The translations under genes were made by a program, and so were the position numbers. Shown here one piece after another: positions 36,169 through 45,026 of a stretch of 64,000 nt of DNA (its first letter is position 1; every line of letters starts with the position of its first letter). The stretch is from Ignavibacteriota bacterium (lineage in GTDB: Bacteria > Bacteroidota > Ignavibacteria > Ignavibacteriales > Melioribacteraceae). The notes below the pieces were generated by a model. It made no database searches. It worked only from the letters and a program-made list of their open reading frames with translations, and had not been told where the DNA came from. The stretch covers positions 124,001-188,000 of the forward strand of contig JABFGH010000007.1 of assembly GCA_013112585.1 (NCBI GenBank), given 5' to 3'.

Positions 36169-36594
36169 TCAAAATTCCACAGTTATATTATCAAAGAAAT
36201 TCCAGTTACCTGTGTACAGATCAATAAAAAAAGTTCCGGTTAATATATCGGCAATAAACCACCAACCTCCAAGTTTTGGATATACTTCAATAATTTTTTT
36301 TCTATCCCCTTTTTTAAGTACTAATGTGTGGCTGTGGGCGGAGCGAAGATTTATATAGTAGTAGGTTTTTGTGTCAATAATACTCTCTTTGTTTTGCTTA
36401 TCGAAAAAAACAAATTTCTTTTGTTCAGTTTTAATTTCTACTTCGGCTCCGTCAATTGTATAAACTTGTAATGAATCATCTGCCATTATTAATTCAACTT
36501 CATCTTCATATCCCTTAAAAGCTGTTGCACAGCCGTTAGATAAGAAAGATGCTAACAAAATAAAAAGTGCCCAGGGAATAATTTTGTTAAACAT
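36169..36594 (-). CDS. Small lipoprotein of unknown function
   Basis: 141 residues. The lipoprotein signal ends LSNGC (cysteine near residue 22), and AAAGGAG is placed 7 bp before the ATG. The C-terminal GGWWFIADILTGTFFIDLYTGNWNFF is a hydrophobic, aromatic segment like that of small Bacteroidota lipoproteins thought to lie against a membrane. No named family is recognised. It precedes the esterase gene by 27 bp on the same strand. Confidence 0.6.
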   Translation of the reverse strand: MFNKIIPWALFILLASFLSNGCATAFKGYEDEVELIMADDSLQVYTIDGAEVEIKTEQKKFVFFDKQNKESIIDTKTYYYINLRSAHSHTLVLKKGDRKKIIEVYPKLGGWWFIADILTGTFFIDLYTGNWNFFDNITVEF

Positions 36595-36631
36595 AACCGC
36601 TCCTTTAAATAATTAGTAATTAATGTTCTAT

Positions 36632-37111
36632 TTATAAAAGCTTCTCAATATCAGAAGCTAATTTTTCAGGTTTAGTTACTGATGCAAAACGCTTTACCGG
36701 ATTGCCGTTTCTATCAATTAAAAATTTTGTAAAGTTCCACTTAATATCTTTCCCTAATGTTCCTTTTAACTTTTCTTTTAAGTATTTGAAGATCGGATGT
36801 GCATCATCCCCATTAACATTTATTTTTGAAAACATTGGAAAGGTTACACCGTAATTTATCAGGCAATTATCGGCAATATCTTTTTCGCTGCCCGGCTCTT
36901 GATTACCAAATTGATTGCATGGAAATCCGAGTATTTCTAAACCGGCATCTTTGTACTTTTTATTTAATTCCTCCAACCCGGCAAATTGAGGAGTGAATCC
37001 GCATTTGCTTGCTGTGTTTACAATAAGCAGAACTTTGTTTTTATATTTTTCCATTTCAATCAGTTCGCCGGTTATGGATTTTGCATTGAGGGTATAAAAT
37101 TCGTTGTTCAT
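36632..37111 (-). CDS. Glutathione peroxidase family (thiol peroxidase)
   Basis: 159 residues from the ATG at 37111; the longer frame begins only with TTG at 37132. The active-site segment NTASKCGFT puts the peroxidatic residue at Cys37 (cysteine, not selenocysteine). The NQFG (Gln) and WNFTKFL (Trp, Asn) tetrad motifs are intact. Bacterial members usually reduce hydroperoxides with thioredoxin. It is a single gene 38 bp before the lipoprotein gene at 36594. Confidence 0.92.
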   Translation of the reverse strand: MNNEFYTLNAKSITGELIEMEKYKNKVLLIVNTASKCGFTPQFAGLEELNKKYKDAGLEILGFPCNQFGNQEPGSEKDIADNCLINYGVTFPMFSKINVNGDDAHPIFKYLKEKLKGTLGKDIKWNFTKFLIDRNGNPVKRFASVTKPEKLASDIEKLL

Positions 37112-37238
37112 AATTTTTATAAATAATTCCAATTTGTTTTAACAAAAATAAATAAATTTTATTGAATTACCTTTTAGTAAATCGATGTTATTTATAAATT
37201 AGTGCTACTTATTCTTCAATTAAAAATTAAAATAATTT

Positions 37239-37952
37239 ATGAAGCAAAAACATATACCCGGTATCGGAACCGTAAATTTTATAAAACGCCGGCGAGGAAA
37301 ATATGTAAACATTTCTGTGCAGCCTTCCTCGCCTGTTTGTGTTTCGCTGCCGTATTATGTTTCATATCAATATGCCGAAGATGTTTTACTTGAAAAGTTA
37401 AATTGGGTTCGTTCAAAAATTGAGAAGGTAAAACAGACCGAAAGTAAACTTACCAATTTTTTCTTTGAAACCGATTTCAAAACTAAATACCATCAATTAG
37501 TTATAAAAACATTTGAGGAGGAAAATGTAAAAGCTGTAATTGCAAAAGGTGTAATTGAGGTATTCATTCCAAAAGAAAAATCCATTAGTGATGAAGGTAT
37601 TCAAGATTTTATAAGGAAAGTTATAATTGAAGCATACCGAATTGAAGCAAAGCATATTCTCCCAAATCGTGTTAAAGAATTAGCACTGAAACACGGAATT
37701 GAGTTTAATAGTGTTTACATTAAAAACATGAAATCACAATGGGGAAGCTGCTCAGGAAGAAAAAACATAAACTTGAATCTTCACCTTATGCGCTTGCCGG
37801 AAGAATTTATTGACTACATTATTCTGCATGAACTTACTCACATTGATGAAATGAACCACAGTACAAGATTTTGGAAGCTGTTGGAAAGCAGGGTACCGAA
37901 TGCCAGGTTGATTGATAAGAAAATGAAAGATTACAGTATTAGCTATTGGTAA
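37239..37952 (+). CDS. YgjP-like (DUF45) metallopeptidase
   Basis: 237 residues. The zinc-peptidase motif HELTH is at 197-201 with a third ligand at His207 (HIDEMNHS), preceded by MKSQWGSCSGRKNINLN, which is the hallmark of the YgjP/DUF45 (WLM-related) family. No signal peptide, so it acts in the cytoplasm. Family members often lie near restriction genes or stand alone; here it stands alone, upstream of the ilv leader. The substrate is unknown. Confidence 0.85.
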   Translation: MKQKHIPGIGTVNFIKRRRGKYVNISVQPSSPVCVSLPYYVSYQYAEDVLLEKLNWVRSKIEKVKQTESKLTNFFFETDFKTKYHQLVIKTFEEENVKAVIAKGVIEVFIPKEKSISDEGIQDFIRKVIIEAYRIEAKHILPNRVKELALKHGIEFNSVYIKNMKSQWGSCSGRKNINLNLHLMRLPEEFIDYIILHELTHIDEMNHSTRFWKLLESRVPNARLIDKKMKDYSISYW

Positions 37953-37982
37953 ATAAAAATTCATCAGTAATAAAATAAAACC

Positions 37983-38013
37983 TTGACTTTACTTTGTTTA
38001 AATCACTATTTTG
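37983..38013 (+). promoter_or_regulatory. Probable promoter of the ilv operon
   Basis: TTGAC at 37983-37987 and TATTTTG at 38007-38013 are separated by about 19 nt and precede the first leader peptide by 28 bp. The downstream element is close to the Bacteroidota TAnnTTTG -7 box but one base short. Confidence 0.45.
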
Positions 38014-38041
38014 CTCCCTAATTATTTGAACACATAAAAAA

Positions 38042-38098
38042 ATGAAAACAATAAAAAACATTCTCGTCCTCATTATTTCAATTATCATTATTCAATGA
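38042..38098 (+). CDS. ilv leader peptide 1 (Ile/Leu/Val-rich)
   Basis: 18 codons, MKTIKNILVLIISIIIIQ, of which eleven are isoleucine, leucine or valine (eight Ile). It ends just before a terminator hairpin and a competing upstream segment, the classical arrangement in which stalling of ribosomes at these codons, when branched-chain aminoacyl-tRNA is scarce, lets transcription proceed into the biosynthetic genes. It is too short for ordinary gene calling; its position and codon content are the support. Confidence 0.82.
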   Translation: MKTIKNILVLIISIIIIQ

Positions 38099-38102
38099 CG
38101 GC

Positions 38103-38155
38103 GGAATGGTATATAAATTTTAGAAAAAGCCATTCCATAAAAGAATGGCTTTTTT
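38103..38155 (+). promoter_or_regulatory. ilv attenuator 1 (antiterminator/terminator)
   Basis: Terminator stem AAAAAGCCATTC (38124-38135) with GAATGGCTTTTT (38143-38154), loop CATAAAA, ending in a T run. GGAATGG at 38103-38109, right after the leader stop codon, is complementary to CCATTCC (38130-38136) and could form the competing antiterminator. Confidence 0.85.
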
Positions 38156-38173
38156 AGTTTATACCAAATCAAC

Positions 38174-38245
38174 ATGAAAAATTTTAGTTTAATAAATATC
38201 ATTCTCCTCATTATTGTAATTATTATACCCGGTTATTGGGAGTGA
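38174..38245 (+). CDS. ilv leader peptide 2 (Ile/Leu/Val-rich)
   Basis: 23 codons starting MKNFSLINIILL and ending PGYWE; twelve are isoleucine, leucine or valine, in one block of INIILLIIVIII. It lies between attenuator 1 and a second terminator, so the operon appears to carry two leader-peptide attenuators in series. Confidence 0.82.
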   Translation: MKNFSLINIILLIIVIIIPGYWE

Positions 38246-38266
38246 GATTGGTGTAACTTGAAATTC

Positions 38267-38306
38267 AAAAAGCCTTTCCTGCTCCCCGGAAGGGCTTTTC
38301 TTTTTT
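38267..38306 (+). terminator. ilv attenuator 2 terminator
   Basis: AAAAGCCTTTCC (38268-38279) pairs with GGAAGGGCTTTT (38288-38299), with one G-U pair and an 8-nt loop; CTTTTTT follows. It ends about 20 bp before the ilvD start codon, so transcription of the whole operon depends on read-through. Confidence 0.88.
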
Positions 38307-38325
38307 AAATATAATTTTGAAAAAA

Positions 38326-39996
38326 ATGAAATTAAACAAATTTAGTAAAGAACTTACTCAAAGCGATTCGCAGCCTGCATCACAGGCAATGCTTTATGCG
38401 TTGGGATTAAATGAAGCGGATCTTCATAAACCATTTGTTGGAATATGCAGTACAGGTTTTGAAGGCAATCCATGTAATATGCACTTAAACGATCTTTCGC
38501 TTCATGTGAAAAAAGGTACTGAAAGTGCCGATACAGTTGGACTTATATTTAACACAATTGGTGTAAGTGACGGCATTTCGATGGGAACAGACGGAATGCG
38601 CTATTCGCTCCCTTCGCGCGAAATAATTGCCGACTCAATTGAAACAATGGTTAACGCACATGCTTATGATGCTGTAATAACTGTAGTGGGATGTGATAAA
38701 AATATGCCCGGCGCAATAATGGGTATGCTCCGATTAAACAGACCCGGATTGATGGTTTACGGCGGCACTATTGCATCCGGCTGCTACAATGATGAAAAAT
38801 TGAATATAGTATCAGCATTTGAAGCATGGGGCAAAAAAGTCGCAGGCGAAATTTCAGAGGAAGATTATAAAGGTGTTATTAAAAATGCGTGCCCCGGTCC
38901 GGGCGCCTGCGGGGGAATGTACACAGCAAACACAATGGCTTCGGCAATTGAGGCAATGGGAATGTCGCTTCCATACAATTCATCCAAGCCTGCCCTTAGT
39001 GAATTGAAGGAAGATGATTGTTTTGATTCAGGCAAGGCAGTGAAATTACTTCTTGAAAAAGATATCAAACCGAAAGACATTATTACAAAAAAATCACTTG
39101 AGAACGCATTTACTACAGTTACGGCGTTGGGCGGCTCAACCAATGCAGTGCTGCATTTTCTTGCAATTGCAGAGACCGCCGGAATTGAATTTAACTTGGA
39201 AGACTTTCAAAAAATCAGTGATAAAACTCCTTTTCTTGCTGACTTAAAACCAAGCGGAAAATTTTTAATGGAAGATGTTCACAATATCGGCGGTACTCCA
39301 GCTGTGCTAAAATATTTAATGGATGAAGGTTACCTGCATAAAGATTGCTTAACGGTAACCGGAAAAACAATTGAAGAAAACTTGAAAGATGTTCAACCGC
39401 TTTCGTTCGATCAGGATGTTATTCATCCTATTGAAAAAGCCATTAAAAAAACCGGACATATTCAAATCCTTTACGGCAATCTTGCAGAAGAAGGATCAGT
39501 GGCAAAAATAACCGGGAAGGAAGGACTGAGATTTGAAGGAACAGCAAAAGTATTTAATAGTGAACATGAAGCAAATGAAGGAATAAGCAGCGGACTTGTT
39601 ACAAAGGGGGATGTTGTTGTTATTCGTTACGTAGGACCAAAAGGGGGACCCGGAATGCCGGAAATGCTTAAGCCGACAGCCGCAATTATGGGCGCGGGAT
39701 TAGGAAACGAAGTAGCTTTAATTACAGACGGCAGATTTTCCGGCGGGACACATGGTTTTGTTGTAGGGCATATTTCACCGGAAGCTTTTGATGGCGGACT
39801 AATTGCACTCGTTGAAGATGGTGATAAAATTGTAATAGATGCAGAAAAGAATGTATTAAGGTTAATGGTTTCGGATGATGAATTAAAAAATAGAAAATTA
39901 AAATGGCAGCAGCCGGAAGTAAAAGAAAAAAGCGGCTGGTTAAGTAAGTATTCAAAACTTGTAACCTCGGCTTCGCGGGGCTGCATTACGGAATAG
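38326..39996 (+). CDS. ilvD: Dihydroxy-acid dehydratase
   Basis: 556 residues from the ATG at 38326; a TTG three codons upstream is less likely. It dehydrates 2,3-dihydroxy acids to 2-keto acids in valine and isoleucine synthesis. The cluster ligands are visible in [25 protein letters not shown] and [18 protein letters not shown], the three-cysteine pattern of IlvD/Edd enzymes. First gene of ilvD-B-N-C-A. No strong ribosome-binding site is visible, perhaps because the leader RNA structure is so close. Confidence 0.96.
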   Translation: MKLNKFSKELTQSDSQPASQAMLYALGLNEADLHKPFVGICSTGFEGNPCNMHLNDLSLHVKKGTESADTVGLIFNTIGVSDGISMGTDGMRYSLPSREIIADSIETMVNAHAYDAVITVVGCDKNMPGAIMGMLRLNRPGLMVYGGTIASGCYNDEKLNIVSAFEAWGKKVAGEISEEDYKGVIKNACPGPGACGGMYTANTMASAIEAMGMSLPYNSSKPALSELKEDDCFDSGKAVKLLLEKDIKPKDIITKKSLENAFTTVTALGGSTNAVLHFLAIAETAGIEFNLEDFQKISDKTPFLADLKPSGKFLMEDVHNIGGTPAVLKYLMDEGYLHKDCLTVTGKTIEENLKDVQPLSFDQDVIHPIEKAIKKTGHIQILYGNLAEEGSVAKITGKEGLRFEGTAKVFNSEHEANEGISSGLVTKGDVVVIRYVGPKGGPGMPEMLKPTAAIMGAGLGNEVALITDGRFSGGTHGFVVGHISPEAFDGGLIALVEDGDKIVIDAEKNVLRLMVSDDELKNRKLKWQQPEVKEKSGWLSKYSKLVTSASRGCITE

Positions 39997-40025
39997 TTTG
40001 AACTTTATACTTATTAAGAATTGGA

Positions 40026-40047
40026 CCTGCCTACCGGCAAAGGCAGG
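40026..40047. repeat. CCTGCC...GGCAGG palindromic element, 22-bp form
   Basis: CCTGCCTACCGGCAAAGGCAGG with terminal inverted repeats. Related to the copies at 35211 and 45232. Confidence 0.8.
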
Positions 40048-40092
40048 CTAAAGCTCGACAACGAAGTTAAATTTTTACCTCCGCCTTAAAGA

Positions 40093-40200
40093 GGTTGTGT
40101 GAAATATTGAAAAACGTATTAACCCACGATTTCAATCGTGGGAATATGATATAAAAATAAAATGTTTTTAGCTGCTTCAGCAGCTTATTTGTAACATTTT
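40093..40200. repeat. Two-hairpin intergenic repeat, copy 1
   Basis: Begins GGTTGTGTGAAA. Stem 1 is CCCACGATT/AATCGTGGG (40123-40142); stem 2 is AGCTGC/GCAGCT (40170-40185) inside an outer AAAATGTT/AACATTTT pairing (40159-40200). The same order of parts occurs in inverted orientation at 56925-57021. Confidence 0.85.
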
Positions 40201-40336
40201 CACAGTTTCTATAGAGCGGAGAATACAAGTACTGAATGTTATTGGGTTTTCACTGAAGATACTTTATGAAAACCAAGTTAATTAGTTAGAGTTGAATAAA
40301 TAATTCACAACTATACTTTAATAGGAGAACTATTAA

Positions 40337-42100
40337 ATGGATGCATTATTAAAAATGTTAAGTGATTTTAACGGCGATTTTGAAGACTCAAAACCTTCGT
40401 CAAAATCAAACATAAATAAAATTACCGGTTCTGAAGCGGTGTTGGAATCACTAATTGCCGAAGGGGTTGATCTTGTTTTCGGTTACCCCGGAGGTGCAAT
40501 TATGCCGGTGTATGATGCGCTTTATAATTACCGGGATAAACTAAAACATATATTAACGCGGCACGAACAGGGCTCTGTACATGCGGCGCAAGGTTATGCA
40601 AGGGCAACCGGAAAAGTTGGTGTCGTGATTGCAACCTCCGGTCCCGGAGCTACAAATTTAATTACCGGTATCGCCGATGCAAATATTGATTCAACACCAA
40701 TTATTTGTATAACAGGGCAGGTACCATCTCATTTACTCGGCACAGATGCTTTTCAGGAAACAGATGTTGTTGGAATCACATCACCGGTTACTAAGTGGGA
40801 TTTCCAAATTACGAGTGCCGAAGCAATTCCGGAAGCATTTGCAAAGGCTTTTTATTTGGCGAGAAGCGGAAGACCCGGACCGGTTGTTATTGATATTACG
40901 AAAGATGCACAATTTGCAGAGGTTGACTTTGAATATAAACCTTGTAAAAAAGTTCGAAGCTATTTTCCTTATCCCAAGGTTGATGCTGCAAAAGTAAATG
41001 AAGCAGCCGAATTAATTAATAATGCTGAAAAACCTTTCGTTGTGTTTGGACAAGGTGTTATTCTTGGAAAAGCTGAAAATGAATTTAAAACATTTATTGA
41101 AAAGGGCGGAATTCCCGCAGCATGGACTCTGCTTGGATTATCGGCGCTTGACGAGAGCCATCCTTTAAATGTTGGTATGCTGGGAATGCACGGAAACTAT
41201 GCGCCAAATAAACTTACAAACGAATGTGATGTTTTAATTGCTGTGGGTATGCGTTTTGATGACAGAGTAACAGGTGATGTAAACACCTATGCAAAGCAGG
41301 CAAAAGTAATTCATATTGAATTAGACCCGGCAGAAATTAATAAAATTATTAAAGCCGATGTTGCAATAAATGGCGATGTAAAAGATGTGCTGCCAATGCT
41401 GACAAATATTATTGTTAATAAGGAATATGGTAATTGGCTGAAAGAATTTAAAAAATTAGCTGAGATCGAAAAAGAAAAAATAATTAATGAAGAGCTTCAT
41501 CCGACCAAGCCGGGCTTAACTATGGGAGAAGTGATCAGAATAATTTCAGAAAAAACTAATGGCGAGGCACTTGTTGTAACTGATGTTGGTCAGCACCAGA
41601 TGATAGCAGCACGTTATTACGGATTCAAAAATTCACGCAGCTTTATTACATCGGGCGGATTAGGAACTATGGGATTTTGTTTGCCCGCCGCTGTTGGAGC
41701 TAAGATGGGAATGCCGGATAAACAAGTAGTAGCAGTAATTGGCGATGGCGGTTTCCAGATGACACTGCAGGAGCTTGGTACCATTTTGCAGTCAGGCATA
41801 AATCTTAAAATCGTAATACTAAATAATGATTACCTTGGAATGGTTAGACAATGGCAGCAATTATTTTTCGATAAAAGATATTCCGAAACTGAAATGGTTA
41901 ATCCCGATTTTGTAAAAATTGCATCAAGCTATAATATTGAATCGGAAAAAGTTTCAGAACGAAATAATCTAGAAGCGGTAATTGAAAAAATGCTTGCCTC
42001 AGAAAGCTCATTTGTGTTAGAGGTAAAGGTTGAAAAGGAAGATAATGTTTTCCCCATGATTCCAACCGGCGCTTCAGTTTCAGACATTAGATTAGAATAA
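40337..42100 (+). CDS. ilvB: Acetolactate synthase, large (catalytic) subunit
   Basis: 587 residues. Thiamine-diphosphate enzyme condensing pyruvate with pyruvate or 2-ketobutyrate. A ~28-residue N-terminal extension precedes ITGSEAVLESLIAEGVDLVFGYPGG. The catalytic glutamate lies in RHEQGSVHAAQGYARATG, and the cofactor-binding motif is GDGGFQMTLQELGT to NNDYLGMVRQWQ. A ribosome-binding site AGGAGAAC precedes the ATG. The regulatory subunit gene follows by 16 bp. Confidence 0.96.
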   Translation: MDALLKMLSDFNGDFEDSKPSSKSNINKITGSEAVLESLIAEGVDLVFGYPGGAIMPVYDALYNYRDKLKHILTRHEQGSVHAAQGYARATGKVGVVIATSGPGATNLITGIADANIDSTPIICITGQVPSHLLGTDAFQETDVVGITSPVTKWDFQITSAEAIPEAFAKAFYLARSGRPGPVVIDITKDAQFAEVDFEYKPCKKVRSYFPYPKVDAAKVNEAAELINNAEKPFVVFGQGVILGKAENEFKTFIEKGGIPAAWTLLGLSALDESHPLNVGMLGMHGNYAPNKLTNECDVLIAVGMRFDDRVTGDVNTYAKQAKVIHIELDPAEINKIIKADVAINGDVKDVLPMLTNIIVNKEYGNWLKEFKKLAEIEKEKIINEELHPTKPGLTMGEVIRIISEKTNGEALVVTDVGQHQMIAARYYGFKNSRSFITSGGLGTMGFCLPAAVGAKMGMPDKQVVAVIGDGGFQMTLQELGTILQSGINLKIVILNNDYLGMVRQWQQLFFDKRYSETEMVNPDFVKIASSYNIESEKVSERNNLEAVIEKMLASESSFVLEVKVEKEDNVFPMIPTGASVSDIRLE

Positions 42101-42116
42101 AACTAGGAAGAAAAAA

Positions 42117-42662
42117 ATGAAAGAAGAATTCACAATATCAATATTTACCGAGAACCACATCGGTCTGCTTAACCGGGTTTCTATAATATTTACACGGCGG
42201 CATATTAATATAGAAAGCATTACAGCTTCGGAATCGGAAGTGCCGGGAATTTACCGCTACACAGTTGTTGTAAATGAAACTCGAGAGCAAGTTGAAAAAG
42301 TAGTTAAACAGATAGAGAAACAGGTAGAAATATTCTGTGCGTTTTATCATAGAACCGAAGAAATAGTTTATCAGGAAATTGCTCTCTATAAACTCCCTAC
42401 CGCTGCAATATCAAACGGGCTGGGGCTTGAAAAACTTATTAGAGATAATAACGCACGAATTTTATCTCTTGAAGGAGAGTTTATTGTAATTGAAAAAACC
42501 GGGCACAAGGAAGAAACTCAAGAGCTGCTGAAAAAATTGCAGCCGTTCAATGTTTTAGAATTTGTCCGCTCCGGCAGGGTTGCAATGATTAAGCAAAAAG
42601 AAAACTTAACCCACACATTAGTTGAATTAGAAAAAACACATCATTCAGAATATAAAAATTAG
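42117..42662 (+). CDS. ilvN: Acetolactate synthase, small (regulatory) subunit
   Basis: 181 residues. An N-terminal ACT domain (about 5-80, FTISIFTENHIGLLNRVSII, then RHINIESITASESEVPGIYR) binds valine for feedback control, and a C-terminal domain (about 85-165) activates the catalytic subunit. Length and both domains are normal for IlvH/IlvN. It sits between ilvB and ilvC with gaps of 16 and 11 bp. Confidence 0.95.
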   Translation: MKEEFTISIFTENHIGLLNRVSIIFTRRHINIESITASESEVPGIYRYTVVVNETREQVEKVVKQIEKQVEIFCAFYHRTEEIVYQEIALYKLPTAAISNGLGLEKLIRDNNARILSLEGEFIVIEKTGHKEETQELLKKLQPFNVLEFVRSGRVAMIKQKENLTHTLVELEKTHHSEYKN

Positions 42663-42673
42663 AAGGAATAAAA

Positions 42674-43717
42674 ATGGCTAAACTAAATTTTGGCGGTGTA
42701 GAAGAAAACGTTGTCACCCGCGATGAATTTTCACTTGAAAAAGCAAGAGAAGTTTTAAAAGATGAAACTATTGCCGTAATCGGTTACGGAGTGCAGGGAC
42801 CGGGACAATCGCTGAATATGAAGGATAACGGATTTAATGTTATCGTTGGTCAGCGAAAAAATTCCAAAAGCTGGGATAAAGCAGTTAAAGACGGTTGGAA
42901 AGAGGGCGTTGATCTTTTTGATATTGAAGAAGCAGCTAAGCGCGGAACAATAATTCAATACCTGCTTTCCGATGCCGGGCAAATTCAGCAGTGGGAAGTG
43001 ATTAAAAAACATCTCACACCGGGTAAAGCACTCTACTTTTCTCACGGATTTGGTATAACGTTTAAAGATAAAACCGGAATTGTTGCACCGGATGATGTTG
43101 ATGTTATTCTTGTTGCACCAAAAGGTTCCGGCACATCATTAAGAAGATTATTCGTTGCCGGTGAAGGGATTAATTCTAGCTATGCAATTTATCAGGATGC
43201 CACGGGCAAGGCAAAGGAGAGAGTGCTGGCTCTTGGAATGGCTGTAGGTTCAGGCTACTTATTCGAAACTGATTTTAAAAAAGAAGTTTATTCAGACCTT
43301 ACCGGTGAACGCGGAATTTTGATGGGAGCTTTAGCCGGAGTGTTTGAAGCTCAATATAATGTTCTTAGAAAAAACGGGCACTCGCCTTCCGAGGCATTCA
43401 ACGAAACAGTAGAAGAATTAACACAAAGTTTAATGCCGCTTGTTGCCGAAAACGGAATGGATTGGATGTACGCAAACACATCCGTAACTGCCCAGCGCGG
43501 CGCATTGGATTGGAGGCATAAATTCCGTAAAGCTGTTGAACCGGTTTACGATGAACTTTATAAAAGTGTCGCATCAGGCAAGGAAGCTGAGATAGTAATT
43601 GAATCGGGCAAACAGCCTGACTATAGAGAAAAACTTGAAGCCGAGTTGAAGGAAATTCGTGAGTCGGAACTGTGGCAGGCAGGTAAGCAAGTTAGAAGTT
43701 TGAGACCAAAAAATTAA
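42674..43717 (+). CDS. ilvC: Ketol-acid reductoisomerase
   Basis: 347 residues, class I (short) length. It isomerises and reduces acetohydroxy acids using NAD(P)H and magnesium. The Rossmann motif is GYGVQGPGQSL (residues 36-46), and the cofactor-specificity loop reads GQRKNSKSWDKA, a Bacteroidota-like version. Metal-binding acids lie in DLTGERGILMG and in the C-terminal helical knot. AGAAGGAATAAAA precedes the ATG. Confidence 0.95.
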   Translation: MAKLNFGGVEENVVTRDEFSLEKAREVLKDETIAVIGYGVQGPGQSLNMKDNGFNVIVGQRKNSKSWDKAVKDGWKEGVDLFDIEEAAKRGTIIQYLLSDAGQIQQWEVIKKHLTPGKALYFSHGFGITFKDKTGIVAPDDVDVILVAPKGSGTSLRRLFVAGEGINSSYAIYQDATGKAKERVLALGMAVGSGYLFETDFKKEVYSDLTGERGILMGALAGVFEAQYNVLRKNGHSPSEAFNETVEELTQSLMPLVAENGMDWMYANTSVTAQRGALDWRHKFRKAVEPVYDELYKSVASGKEAEIVIESGKQPDYREKLEAELKEIRESELWQAGKQVRSLRPKN

Positions 43718-43743
43718 TTGCCAATTATAAGAAGAAATTAAAC

Positions 43744-45018
43744 ATGTATGTAAGTGTGGAGTTACCAAAAATTTATTCACCAAGTTTAGAAAATATAAAA
43801 ATAGCTGAGGAAAGACTGAAAGGAATTTCAGTCCGCACTCCGCTTATGACAAATATGCATCTATCCGATAGATATTCATCGAACATATATCTTAAAAGGG
43901 AGGACTTACAGATTGTTCGTTCCTATAAAATTAGGGGTGCATTTAATAAAATTTCCGGTTTGAATAAAGAGCAGCGAAGCAGGGGAGTTGTTTGCGCAAG
44001 TGCCGGCAATCATGCGCAGGGTGTTGCATACTCCTGCAAGGAGTTAAAGATCAACGGAACTATCTTTATGCCTGCTCCAACCCCAAAACAAAAACTGGAT
44101 AGAGTAAAAATGTTTGGCGACGGATTTGTCGATATTGTTCTTGGCGGTGATACCTTTGATGATGCACATTCCGGAGCGATAAAATTTTCAAAAGATAATA
44201 ATTCAGAATTTGTTCATCCCTTTAATGATCCTAAAGTTATTGAAGGACAGGCAACTGTAGGAACGGAAATTTTGGATGAAAGCAATTTGGAAATAGACTA
44301 TCTGTTTTTACCGGTTGGCGGCGGCGGTCTCGCAGCAGGTGTGTCAGCAGTCTTTAGGCAGCTTAGTCCCAATACAAAGATTATTGGTGTTGAACCTGAA
44401 GGCGCTCCATCAATGCTAAAATCAATTGAAGGCAATAAAATTGTTATGCTCGAGGATATTGACCGTTTTGTTGACGGAGCCGCTGTTCAGCAAGTTGGAA
44501 ATTTAACATTTGAAATATGCAGAAAAAATCTTGACGATATGATAACCGTGCCGGAAGGAGAAATTTGTTCTACAATTTTGCGACTCTATAATGAAGAAGC
44601 AATTGTGGTTGAACCCGCGGGAGCCTTGTCTGTTACTGCGCTTAGTCAGTTCCGAAAAGAGATAAGCGGCAAAAATGTTGTATGTGTTTTATCGGGCAAC
44701 AATAACGACATAACACGAACCGAAGAAATACGTGAGCGGGCATTACTTTATGAAGGATTGAAACATTATTTTATCATTCGCTTTCCTCAGCGTGCCGGTG
44801 CTTTGAAAGAATTTGTTAATGATGTGCTCGGACCAAATGATGATATCTCATACTTTGAATATTCTAAAAAAAACAACCGCGAAAAAGGACCGGCTGTAGT
44901 AGGATTAGAATTGCAGTCGCCAAACGATTTCGATTCACTCGTAAAACGAATGAAAAAAAATGGAATAAACTTCGAGTACCTAAACGACAATCCCGATTTA
45001 TTTCAGTTGATTGTTTGA
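43744..45018 (+). CDS. ilvA: Threonine ammonia-lyase (threonine dehydratase)
   Basis: 424 residues. PLP enzyme producing 2-ketobutyrate for isoleucine. The PLP lysine is in VRSYKIRGAFNKI, with the phosphate-binding glycine run PVGGGGLAAG. The C-terminal ~85 residues (about 340-424) form a regulatory ACT-like domain ending EYLNDNPDLFQLIV, so allosteric control by isoleucine is likely. It is the last gene of the ilv operon; no clear terminator follows, and a tandem repeat array begins at once. Confidence 0.94.
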   Translation: MYVSVELPKIYSPSLENIKIAEERLKGISVRTPLMTNMHLSDRYSSNIYLKREDLQIVRSYKIRGAFNKISGLNKEQRSRGVVCASAGNHAQGVAYSCKELKINGTIFMPAPTPKQKLDRVKMFGDGFVDIVLGGDTFDDAHSGAIKFSKDNNSEFVHPFNDPKVIEGQATVGTEILDESNLEIDYLFLPVGGGGLAAGVSAVFRQLSPNTKIIGVEPEGAPSMLKSIEGNKIVMLEDIDRFVDGAAVQQVGNLTFEICRKNLDDMITVPEGEICSTILRLYNEEAIVVEPAGALSVTALSQFRKEISGKNVVCVLSGNNNDITRTEEIRERALLYEGLKHYFIIRFPQRAGALKEFVNDVLGPNDDISYFEYSKKNNREKGPAVVGLELQSPNDFDSLVKRMKKNGINFEYLNDNPDLFQLIV

Positions 45019-45026
45019 TCTTTTTT

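Larger units (their letters stand above)
39997..40336. other. Long spacer inside the ilv operon with palindromic repeats
   Basis: No gene. It contains the CCTGCC palindrome at 40026-40047, a two-hairpin repeat at 40093-40200, and the ilvB ribosome-binding site AGGAGAAC at 40322. The spacer is far longer than the other gaps in the operon, so ilvB may also have its own promoter; none is obvious. Confidence 0.7.

Noticed and set aside
39627-39986. Long open frames antisense to ilvD, and similar ones antisense to ilvB, topA, UvrA and thiolase genes
   Set aside because: They mirror well-conserved coding sequence, have no ribosome-binding sites, and their composition reflects the codons of the sense gene.
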